The notes under the pieces: generated by a model | Database searches by the model: none | What the model was told of the DNA's origin: nothing | Seen by the model: only the letters and a program-made list of their open reading frames with translations | DNA from: Acidobacteriota bacterium | GTDB taxonomy: Bacteria; Acidobacteriota; UBA6911; JACQSX01 | Assembly: GCA_016211105.1 (NCBI GenBank) | Contig: JACQSX010000007.1 | Coordinates: 1 to 35,779 of the forward strand | Reading direction: 5' to 3' | Length of the DNA stretch: 35,779 nt | Part shown: positions 9,381 to 16,642 of the stretch, piece by piece | Layout: each line of letters starts with the position of its first letter | Position numbering within the stretch: the stretch's first letter is position 1 | Program-made: the position numbers and the translations under genes

Positions 9381-10411
9381 CAGCCAAAAATCTCCCGCTC
9401 TAACAGAGTCTGAATCTGGGGAAAGCGCTTCAGCTTCAATACCGACTGATAGGCCCGATGCAGTGTGCCGGGAATGTATTGCTGGTAGATGAAATTACCT
9501 CGCGTCGTAATCTGATACCCATAGGTCCCGAGCGCCTTCAAGAGGCGCTGTACCGACATCACTTCAAACTGCTTCCAGAAATCGCAGTAATCCTCGCTCC
9601 TCAGATGTTTCAAGGACAAGAAATAGCGTACCAGCAAATGCATCGTGGATTCTGTCATGTCGATGGAATCCTTCAGGATGGAAACCAGATCGTAAGCCGC
9701 CGGTCCCATACGAGCGTCCTGAAAATCAATCAAATACATCTGGTCGTGGACTAACATGATATTGCGACAATGATAATCGCGGTGGGCAAGGTATCGCGGT
9801 TGAGAGGCTAGCTCATGGGAAATGGCTTCAAACTCGCCATACAAGGCCAACCTCCGGGTTTCGTCCCACTCCATGCCGCGATAGCCGGCCACATAGTGCT
9901 GGAAGAAAAAGTCAAATTCGAACAAGAGCTTTTCGTAATCAAACGCAAGTTGGCACGCTTGGTACTCACCCGGACAGTGTTGGGTTCCCTCGGACTGGAC
10001 ACGCGCGATCAAGTCGATGGCTTGCTTCAGCAGAGGTTCCCATCCGGCAAGGGGCAAACCCAGCAAGCGCCTCTGCAGAGATTCGTTTCCCAGATCCTGC
10101 TGCATCACGATTCCCCTCCTCCCGTCAAAGGCAAGCGCTTCAGGAACAGGAACTCCGACACGCCGAAACAACTTATAAACCTGATAGTAGGGAAAGTTTT
10201 CCAACTCGAAGGATTCCGGGTAGACGGCGACGATGAAACTTTGGCTGTCCTCCATAATCAGCCGGAAATACTGGCGGGTCGAAGCATCCCCCATCAGCTT
10301 CGAAACGTTGCAGTAACTCTGTCCGAGCGCAACGCGCTCTTGGACGAATTCCATCAGCCGCTGCTGTATGGAAACGGTTTCCTGCGCTTCGCTCAACGCG
10401 CGATCTCCCAT
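9380..10411 (-). CDS. AmgK-like MurNAc/GlcNAc kinase (aminoglycoside phosphotransferase fold)
   Basis: A 343-residue member of the APH kinase family. The catalytic loop [11 protein letters not shown] (H-x-D-x4-N) and the metal-binding [14 protein letters not shown] are present. The combination DFQDAR-GP-AYDL and the N-terminal [11 protein letters not shown] segment are characteristic of AmgK, the anomeric kinase that makes MurNAc-1-phosphate in peptidoglycan recycling. ATG at 10411 ([11 protein letters not shown]) is preferred; the frame is open to 10468. It overlaps the end of the MurU-like gene by 19 bp. AmgK followed by MurU is the known pairing in the recycling pathway of pseudomonads, and a NamZ-like muramidase lies two genes further upstream, which strengthens the call. 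Substrate preference is inferred. Confidence 0.83.
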   Translation of the reverse strand: MGDRALSEAQETVSIQQRLMEFVQERVALGQSYCNVSKLMGDASTRQYFRLIMEDSQSFIVAVYPESFELENFPYYQVYKLFRRVGVPVPEALAFDGRRGIVMQQDLGNESLQRRLLGLPLAGWEPLLKQAIDLIARVQSEGTQHCPGEYQACQLAFDYEKLLFEFDFFFQHYVAGYRGMEWDETRRLALYGEFEAISHELASQPRYLAHRDYHCRNIMLVHDQMYLIDFQDARMGPAAYDLVSILKDSIDMTESTMHLLVRYFLSLKHLRSEDYCDFWKQFEVMSVQRLLKALGTYGYQITTRGNFIYQQYIPGTLHRAYQSVLKLKRFPQIQTLLEREIFG

Positions 10412-11337
10412 GGATAAATAATGTTTTCCCCTCTGACGTACGGTTGAAATTCGGGGGACGCCAGCCAAGCCGGGACAATCACGACGTTCTTAAGTCTGGT
10501 ATGCTCCGGCAAGTCGACGCCGTCTGCCACAACACAATTTTCAAGTTCACATCCTTGCGCGATGTAAACTCCGTTCCACACCACGCAATTTGTCAGCTCT
10601 GCAGACGGGTGAATGCGCGCATCGTAGCCGATACAGTTTCCCCCTGCTTCTGCATTCAGTCGCCAGTATCGCGGCAGCGTACTGAATTCTAACCAGGAGC
10701 CCGTAGCATGATAGGACGCGACCAACTCTCCGCGCTTCAGAGCAGCCGCATACACGTCCCTCACCATATCGGTAGCGCCCGACACTGGAATATACTGCCA
10801 GATCCTGGAGTCCACTATATGAATTCCGGTAAATACCATTCCCGGCAGCACGCGTTCCTCCCCGGTCCTGGCAAATCCGGTGACTGCTCCTTGAGGATTC
10901 ACAAAAACCGGATTGAAATCCTCCTCCTTGACATCATCCACCAACACCAGCGTGGATAAAGCGCCCGACTGGCGATGGCACGTGAGGGCTGCACGCAGAT
11001 CGAAGTCAAAAACGATCTTTCCATTTACCAGAAGGAAGGTTTCCTTGGCGAGCCAGTCCCTTACCGGATTGAGCGCCCCCGCCGTGCCCAGGATCTTCGG
11101 TTCGTAGGAATAGCGGATACGCATACGGTCCAAGTTCGCTGCGGACACCGCCTGTCGCACAGAATCAGGCAAATGGTGAAGATTGACCGCCACTTGATCG
11201 ATTCCCTCGGCGGCCAGCTTCTTTAGACAATGGCAAATGAGAGGTTGATTACGGTAAGGCACTGCCGACTTGGCACGGCAGAGCGTGAGAGGCAACAAAC
11301 GGGTTCCCAAGCCCGCCGCCAAGACCATGCACTTCAT
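10393..11337 (-). CDS. MurU-like sugar-1-phosphate nucleotidyltransferase
   Basis: A 314-residue nucleotidyltransferase, expected to convert MurNAc-1-phosphate and UTP to UDP-MurNAc if it works with the adjoining AmgK homologue. The N-terminal signature AAGLGTRLLPLT is at about residues 7-18, followed by RAKSAVP, where Ala replaces the usual Pro of the R-P-K motif. The metal-binding region LVNGKIVFDFD has Gly-Lys where Gly-Asp would be more usual. The C-terminal 90 residues (IHPSAELTNCVVWNGVYIAQGCELEN) form hexapeptide-like turns of a left-handed beta helix. They make the protein longer than MurU (about 220 residues) and closer in layout to GDP-mannose pyrophosphorylases. Its start overlaps the stop of the CYTH gene (ATGA). 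Confidence 0.75.
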   Translation of the reverse strand: MKCMVLAAGLGTRLLPLTLCRAKSAVPYRNQPLICHCLKKLAAEGIDQVAVNLHHLPDSVRQAVSAANLDRMRIRYSYEPKILGTAGALNPVRDWLAKETFLLVNGKIVFDFDLRAALTCHRQSGALSTLVLVDDVKEEDFNPVFVNPQGAVTGFARTGEERVLPGMVFTGIHIVDSRIWQYIPVSGATDMVRDVYAAALKRGELVASYHATGSWLEFSTLPRYWRLNAEAGGNCIGYDARIHPSAELTNCVVWNGVYIAQGCELENCVVADGVDLPEHTRLKNVVIVPAWLASPEFQPYVRGENIIYPWEIAR

Positions 11338-11909
11338 CTAAAAACCATGTCGCGCAAAGAGCACCGGTTCTTCTTACAGAAGGAGAGAAAAAGTGAATGG
11401 TAGCTTTCCCGAATGAAATCCTTTTTCTTAAATCCGAGACTTCCAGCCACGCGCGAAACTCCTTGCGGATTTCCCTCCAACTCGACGTAATTGCCAATCG
11501 GCGTCTCATCGATCATGACGCTAATCGGCTGCGGCCTTCCTTTCCTTCGAGTGGCGACGCGTACTTGGTAAATCGTGCGGTACTTCTGGTATCGGAAGGA
11601 TATCTGGTAACCCAGTTTTTGAAAAAGCTCCAACATCTGCACAGGATCGCATTCAGTTTCCAGCTCCTCGCGAACTTTGAAATTTTTGTTCACCCGCGCG
11701 GGACCTTTAAAAGTCACGAAGCCCCTGCCCCCCTCATTGCGAACTCTCAGCAGCGACCCTTTCTCCTTGAACCGCATCTGGGGAAGATCCAGTATAAAGT
11801 CGTCCTGACTCTTTCTTTCGGCAACCCTGCGAGGACGCAGACCTCCCAACCTTTCCAGAAACTCCTTCAAGTCTCCGACTTGCAGTTTAATCTCTACTTC
11901 CAATTTCAT
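11334..11909 (-). CDS. CYTH-domain protein (class IV adenylate cyclase/thiamine triphosphatase-like)
   Basis: A 191-residue protein of the CYTH tunnel fold, which acts on triphosphates. The defining ExExK motif is EVEIK at residues 3-7. Beta-strand segments with paired charged residues follow (SLLRVRNEGG, VTFKGPARVNKNFKVREELE, ISVMIDETPIGNYVELEG). The family includes class IV adenylate cyclases, thiamine triphosphatases and inorganic triphosphatases, and the sequence alone does not separate them; GNYVELEG is common in the cyclase-annotated group. ATG at 11909 gives MKLEVEIKL. It is translationally linked (ATGA) to the MurU-like gene, and 160 bp separate it from the NamZ-like gene upstream. 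Confidence 0.8.
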   Translation of the reverse strand: MKLEVEIKLQVGDLKEFLERLGGLRPRRVAERKSQDDFILDLPQMRFKEKGSLLRVRNEGGRGFVTFKGPARVNKNFKVREELETECDPVQMLELFQKLGYQISFRYQKYRTIYQVRVATRRKGRPQPISVMIDETPIGNYVELEGNPQGVSRVAGSLGFKKKDFIRESYHSLFLSFCKKNRCSLRDMVFR

Positions 11910-12069
11910 GGCGTCGTTTTTTTTCTTCAAACGGATGGAAGATGTCCGCCTCGAAAAGAGCAAACAGCACTTCTCCTTGCCTTTGACTCATTCAATTTCC
12001 AACGGAAGGCTCGGAGTCAGATTTTCGACAAACCCACCCCCAAAGAATTGTGCGCGGAATCGCATTCCG

Positions 12070-13254
12070 TTATCGATACATCAAATATTTCTTTCTAATC
12101 TCCCAAAACCCTCGTGTGCTGTCGGCACAAACCCGTCGGAACTCGCGAAGACTCTTTTGGGATTCCACCATTTTCCTCAACCGATCTGTTCCAAAGAGAA
12201 TATCAATCGGAAGCTTTTCGTATTCATATTCGTAAGGGGGATTCCTCCATTGGAAGCGCCCTGGGTCTTCGCTATACAGCGCCAGTAGCAGCGCGCAACC
12301 GCACAGGAACGGATCCAACGACCATCGGTCGATCACCTGAATCTGCACTCCGCCGCACAATTGGCCCTGATGTTTCTGAAACGTTGGAATAAAGCTTGCG
12401 GGACGAAAATAAACACCGGGCATCCGAAACTGGTTTAACCTCAACGCCAGTCTCTCCGGCCGAATCCACGGAGCCCCCACGAGTTCAAAGGGCCGTGTGG
12501 TGCCTCGTCCCTCGGAAACATTGGTTCCTTCCAGTAGGCAGGTACCTGGGTAGGTGGTCGCAGAATCCAACGTCGGGATATTGGGTGAAGGCAGAACCCA
12601 TGGTAGTCCGGTCTCGTCAAACCACATTTTGCGCTTCCAACCACGCATCGGAATCACTCGCAGGCCACACCGGATCCCGCGCTCCTCTCGAAAATAATGA
12701 GCCAACTCCCCCACAGTCATTCCGTGACGCTGGGGCAACGGATGCCACCCGACAAAGGAGCGAAAGCTTTCCTCCATCAAATATCCGCCGACCCCCAGGC
12801 CGTTGATCGGGTTAGGACGGTCCAGCACAATCATCTCCTTACCTAACTCCTGGCATGTCTCCATCGCCAGGGCCAGGGTGGAAATAAACGTATAGTAACG
12901 GGCGCCGACATCTTGGACGTCAAATACCACGGCATCGACTTCACGCAACATTTCCGGCGTCGGCTTGCGACGATCACTGTAAAGGCTGTAGATCATCAAA
13001 CCTGTCCGGCGATCCCGAAAACCCCGCCATTCCACCATGTTGTCCTGCGTCTCGCCTCGAATGCCGTGTTGCGGACCGAACGCGGCGACAACCTTGCATT
13101 TCTTGTGTTCAGAAAAAAGGTCCAATGCATGGCGGAATCGCCAATTGATGGAACTCTGATTGGCAATAATGCCCAGTCGCTTTCCTTTGAAAAAGGAGAA
13201 ACGAGAGAATGCTTCATCCAGGCCGGAATGCACCTTGGGTCGAGGAAACCTCAC
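12070..13254 (-). CDS. NamZ-like exo-beta-N-acetylmuramidase (DUF1343)
   Basis: A 394-residue protein of the DUF1343 family, whose characterised members (NamZ) remove MurNAc from the non-reducing end of peptidoglycan fragments. Family landmarks include GIIANQSSIN near residue 30, FGPQHGIRGETQDN, the VVFDVQDVGARYYTFISTLA block, LDRPNPINGLGVGG and the WHPLPQRHGMTVGELA segment. There is no signal peptide at the N-terminus (MRFPRPKVHSGLDEAFSRF), unlike secreted NamZ proteins, so cytosolic action on imported MurNAc-GlcNAc is possible. It overlaps the upstream ureohydrolase gene by ATGA. Together with the AmgK- and MurU-like genes downstream it would supply the first step of MurNAc recycling. Confidence 0.85.
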   Translation of the reverse strand: MRFPRPKVHSGLDEAFSRFSFFKGKRLGIIANQSSINWRFRHALDLFSEHKKCKVVAAFGPQHGIRGETQDNMVEWRGFRDRRTGLMIYSLYSDRRKPTPEMLREVDAVVFDVQDVGARYYTFISTLALAMETCQELGKEMIVLDRPNPINGLGVGGYLMEESFRSFVGWHPLPQRHGMTVGELAHYFREERGIRCGLRVIPMRGWKRKMWFDETGLPWVLPSPNIPTLDSATTYPGTCLLEGTNVSEGRGTTRPFELVGAPWIRPERLALRLNQFRMPGVYFRPASFIPTFQKHQGQLCGGVQIQVIDRWSLDPFLCGCALLLALYSEDPGRFQWRNPPYEYEYEKLPIDILFGTDRLRKMVESQKSLREFRRVCADSTRGFWEIRKKYLMYR

Positions 13255-14162
13255 AGCGCCAGCCTTCCTTTTCGAGCCTGCAACAGCCCGAGTGCTTCCA
13301 GAACAATCCTCACACCCAGGCTGCTGGTTACATCCAAAGGATCTTGAGAGGGCAAAATCTCGACCAAATCCATGGCTGAGATATTCAGCTTGCCGAAAAC
13401 AACGCGCAGAAAAGAAAGTACTTCACGACTCGTTAATCCGGCCGGGACGCGGAGGGTGGCTGCGGGAGCATATGCGGGATCGAAAACATCCATATCAATG
13501 GAAAGGTAGACGCTATCGAACTCATAAAGAGCCTCGATGACTTGTTGCGCGCTCCGCTCCCATCCCCGCAATTGAAAATCACGGGCGTGGATGAAGGACA
13601 TGTTGCAACGTTGAAGAAACTCGACCTCACCCGGCGTAAAGGAACGCACGCCGACAAGGATGACTTTCTTAGGAGATAAAAAAGAGAACTCCAGAATCCG
13701 CCGCAATACACAAGCAGGACCAAAACGGTCTCTCTCATCGGCGTCCGACAAATCGGCATGAGCATCCAGCAGCAACACTCCGCAGCTTCCTTTCTCCCGC
13801 AACCCAAAGCCTTCCACCAAAGGAATCGAAATGGAATGATCCCCTCCAAGATGAATCAGGAACGCGCTACGGGGAAAAGCTGCAATGCGCTGTGACAGGA
13901 AGCGGTGGAACACTCCGCGCTCCTTGCCAATGTGGATATCTCCAACATCAACCAGTCGGATGCGATCAATCAGTTGTCCACACTCGGTCACAGCCCAACT
14001 GGCCCGCGACAGTGCCCGCAACCTCGCGGGCGCCAGAGAAGTCCCGCCGTCTCCCTTGAGCTCATCGGCGAGAAGCACGCCTTGGATGACAACATCGACG
14101 AGCTCCCAGTCCGATTCAGAAACCGACTGTGCCAAGCCGAACCAATCTCTTTGCGGGGTCAC
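13251..14162 (-). CDS. Ureohydrolase (agmatinase/arginase family)
   Basis: Hydrolyses a guanidino or formimino compound with a two-manganese centre. All ligand motifs are present in the 303-residue product: GGDHSIS, LLDAHADLSD (D-x-H-x-D) and SIDMDVFDPAYAP (D-x-D-x2-DP). The last one ends with the PAYAPA-type segment seen in agmatinases and guanidinobutyrases, rather than the arginase form. The substrate cannot be told from the sequence. The N-terminus MTPQRDWFGLAQSVSE is ordinary cytosolic. It is joined by ATGA overlaps to mqnA before it and to the NamZ-like gene after it, giving a three-gene unit whose members have no obvious shared pathway. Confidence 0.85.
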   Translation of the reverse strand: MTPQRDWFGLAQSVSESDWELVDVVIQGVLLADELKGDGGTSLAPARLRALSRASWAVTECGQLIDRIRLVDVGDIHIGKERGVFHRFLSQRIAAFPRSAFLIHLGGDHSISIPLVEGFGLREKGSCGVLLLDAHADLSDADERDRFGPACVLRRILEFSFLSPKKVILVGVRSFTPGEVEFLQRCNMSFIHARDFQLRGWERSAQQVIEALYEFDSVYLSIDMDVFDPAYAPAATLRVPAGLTSREVLSFLRVVFGKLNISAMDLVEILPSQDPLDVTSSLGVRIVLEALGLLQARKGRLAL

Positions 14163-14974
14163 CTTAGACGATGCTCGCTGACACTTTCCACAAAACGAAC
14201 TGGAGACAACGATGAAATCAGGCCTTCTGAAGCAGCCATCCGATAGAAAAGATCCAACCCTTCGAGATTTTCACGATCCAAATCGTAATTTAGCTTGTCT
14301 TCAAGATAATCGAGGATCAGCCGTCGCGACACGGAGACTTGCGAAACAGAGTAGTCCGCTATTTCGTCCACATGACTCAAACCGTAGGCCTTGCTCTCCA
14401 CGAAAGAATGCACATAGGGCTCGATCTTGACCCCCTCACGCACTGCCCAGAAAGCGAACACAAACGGCCTTCCCGTGAACTCAACCCACTGTTCTACTAG
14501 ATCAAGCACCCTATATCGGTTGCGGTCGACCAACAGGGCAGGGTTACCGATCATCAGCGCGCTGTCGTTCTCCCGGAGCATCGCTTCCAAATTCGGCGCC
14601 GCGGGGCGATATTCCGGGTGGAGAAAAAATTTGCGCCGCAGCAACAGACGAATCAGTATCACAGAAGTGCGGCTGCTGGTGTCCAAGGCCACCGTCTTCA
14701 CCTCATGGATCGGTTTCTTGCTGACAAACAATACGCTCTCGACCTGTTTCTTGGAAGCGATCGCCAGATGGGGGATGACCCGCAGGCCAGGAATACGCTG
14801 GTATTCAATTGCTGGAATTAGTCCCACGTCCGCGTCACCCGAAGCTAGGCGGTCTGCGCACAGCGCCGGCAAATCGTAAGAGATCTCGAAGAGCTTCCCA
14901 AGACCTCCGCGCATGAAACCCCATTGCAGCGGAAATGCATTGACGAAGTGGATAAAAGAGAGCCGCAATTTCAC
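14159..14974 (-). CDS. mqnA: Chorismate dehydratase of the futalosine pathway
   Basis: MqnA converts chorismate to 3-enolpyruvoyl-benzoate, the first step of futalosine-dependent menaquinone synthesis. The 271-residue product has a periplasmic-binding-protein-like fold. Family segments include LRLSFIHFVNAFPLQWGF at the N-terminus, the DLPALCADRLASGDADVGLIPAIEY block, VALDTSSRTSVILIRLLL, and LMIGNPALL with the downstream VFAFWAVR. A GTG start at 14974 is chosen because the open frame above it runs through a repeat-like element (14987-15159) and because MqnA proteins begin close to the LRLSFI strand. The ribosome site is weak. It heads the mqnA-ureohydrolase-namZ unit and diverges from dprA. 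Confidence 0.88.
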   Translation of the reverse strand: MKLRLSFIHFVNAFPLQWGFMRGGLGKLFEISYDLPALCADRLASGDADVGLIPAIEYQRIPGLRVIPHLAIASKKQVESVLFVSKKPIHEVKTVALDTSSRTSVILIRLLLRRKFFLHPEYRPAAPNLEAMLRENDSALMIGNPALLVDRNRYRVLDLVEQWVEFTGRPFVFAFWAVREGVKIEPYVHSFVESKAYGLSHVDEIADYSVSQVSVSRRLILDYLEDKLNYDLDRENLEGLDLFYRMAASEGLISSLSPVRFVESVSEHRLR

Positions 14975-14986
14975 AACGGTGAACCT

Positions 14987-15159
14987 GGTGTCGCCTCTTG
15001 GAATTACGATAATTTTTGTTGCGAGCGCGACGACCCCGATTTCGCAAAACAACGACGAGTCAGTGCCGCCCCATTGACGAAAAGGAGCGACAAGGACGGC
15101 GGGGCCCTCCCGCCGCAACCCCCTCTGCAAAAGTCATCGTAATTCCAAGACGCGACACT
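14987..15159. repeat. MITE-like element with about 31-bp terminal inverted repeats
   Basis: The left arm 14987-15017 and the right arm 15129-15159 are inverted copies of each other, with 28 of 31 positions identical in my hand alignment; both share the core ATCGTAATTCCAAGA and end in GCGACAC. The 111 bp between them include a GC-rich hairpin (GGCGGGGCCCTCCCGCC, around 15100). It lies in the intergenic region between mqnA and dprA, so it may carry or disturb regulation of either gene. No clear target-site duplication was found. Confidence 0.6.
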
Positions 15160-15221
15160 AGCAGAAGGATGTCATTTTTTCAATTTCTACGTTTTCTCGC
15201 AAACAGATCGGGTCTTCGGTT

Positions 15222-16325
15222 ATGTTTCGCATGGAGCCGTCAGCAATTTACTGGATTGCTCTGCAGGCGTTAGAGGCTTGTGGTGTGCGCAACGGTCACC
15301 GGCTGCTCCGCATATTCGGCACGCCAGAACCCCTCTTCCAGAGCGACCGAAAGCACCTGGAGTTGCTGGGGTTAAGCGCCGAGAGCATTCAGGAAGTCCT
15401 CAGTGGGCGCATCCTACGCAGGGCCGAACAGATCCTACATCGTTGCGAGAAGTGCGAAGCCGGTATCTGGACTTTTCATGATCCCTCCTATCCGCACCTT
15501 CTGAAGCAGATCTTCGACCCGCCCCTGCTGCTTTATTTGCGCGGGCAGACTTCACTGGCTGGCAGCGATGCGATTGCAGTCGTAGGGGCGCGACGCGCGT
15601 CCAGTTACGGAATTCATGCCGCCGAATGGCTCTCCAGCGAACTTGCCATGCGCGGATTAACCATTGTCAGCGGATTGGCGCGCGGCATCGACGCGGCGGC
15701 GCACCGGGGCGCCTTGGCCGCTCAAGGAAAAACAGTTGCCGTACTCGGCAACGGCGTCGACATTGTCTATCCGCGCGAAAACAGAAAGCTCTTTTTCCAA
15801 ATTGCTGAAAAAGGGTGTCTCGTCTCGGAATTTCCTCCCGGGTTCTATCCTGCGCCTTGCAATTTCCCCATCAGAAACCGGATCATCAGTGGGCTTTGCC
15901 ATGGAACGGTCATCGCCGAGGCCTCTGAATTTAGCGGTTCATTAATTACCGCTCGTTTATCCTTAGAACAGGGCCGAGAAGTGTTCGCCGTGCCCGGAAA
16001 TATCACGTCACAAAAAAGTTTCGGGCCGAATTTTCTTATTAAACAAGGAGCCAAAATGGTCCAGTCTCCTCAGGACATTCTGGATGAATTACCTGAGAAA
16101 TTTCGCAAGCAACCTCACCATCCAAGGCGCCAGTCTGCCGCGCAGGAGCCCGACCCATTACTGGAGCAAATTCCTCGAGACTCTGAGGTTACGTTCGATC
16201 GACTGCTGGAACGGACTGGGATTGGGTTCTCTGAGCTATGTGCCCGCCTGTTTGAACTGGAGGTAAACGGGCAAGTACGGAGGCTTCCGGGTAATCTTTT
16301 TGTGCGGAAATTGGACGTGCGATAA
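15222..16325 (+). CDS. dprA: DNA-processing protein DprA
   Basis: Binds incoming single-stranded DNA and loads RecA during natural transformation. The 367-residue product has an N-terminal helical SAM-like region, then the Rossmann-fold DprA core with VGARRASSYG, the SGLARGIDAAAHRGAL motif, VAVLGNGVDIVYPREN, EFPPGFYPAPCNFPIRNRIISGL and SGSLITARLSLEQGREVFAVPGN. A C-terminal winged-helix domain (EQIPRDSEVTFDRLLERTG) completes the usual layout. The start could be ATG 15222 or ATG 15231; neither has a strong ribosome site. The 5' neighbour is the MITE-like element. Followed by topA, as in many bacteria. Suggests competence potential, though no other competence genes are in the window. Confidence 0.95.
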   Translation: MFRMEPSAIYWIALQALEACGVRNGHRLLRIFGTPEPLFQSDRKHLELLGLSAESIQEVLSGRILRRAEQILHRCEKCEAGIWTFHDPSYPHLLKQIFDPPLLLYLRGQTSLAGSDAIAVVGARRASSYGIHAAEWLSSELAMRGLTIVSGLARGIDAAAHRGALAAQGKTVAVLGNGVDIVYPRENRKLFFQIAEKGCLVSEFPPGFYPAPCNFPIRNRIISGLCHGTVIAEASEFSGSLITARLSLEQGREVFAVPGNITSQKSFGPNFLIKQGAKMVQSPQDILDELPEKFRKQPHHPRRQSAAQEPDPLLEQIPRDSEVTFDRLLERTGIGFSELCARLFELEVNGQVRRLPGNLFVRKLDVR

Positions 16326-16642
16326 CGGAGCAGATGTGCGCACCAACACAAATCGGATGGAGCGCGAATGAAACGCAAGCGAAAGCAGGGGAACGAAAAA
16401 TTTGAATACTGCATGACAGGTCACAAATTTACTTCCTACGAAATTTTTTTCTCTGTGCTATTTTGTAAAAAGGATCGCAATGATTTTCGGGGTCCAGTTA
16501 GGAACGTGCTGCCACCGCAACGCGCAGCCGTAGCGTTGGCGCAAAATTTGGTTGCCCGGTTGTTCCTAGCCGGCAGACATGGATGCAGCGCAAGCAAATT
16601 GGCTGTATCGCGCCAAAATTTCAAATTTCTGGGGTCAAGCGT
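16326..16642. other. Intergenic region dprA-topA
   Basis: 317 bp with no convincing gene. An open frame from 16368 runs into topA but has no family resemblance and overlaps the topA start. AT-rich stretches near 16390-16470 (runs of A and T, for example around 16441) could hold a topA promoter, but no clear pair of -35 and -10 boxes was found. Confidence 0.4.

Noticed and set aside
14975..15130. N-terminal extension of MqnA
   Set aside because: The extra frame is read from the MITE-like element and has no similarity to MqnA N-termini; GTG 14974 gives the normal length.
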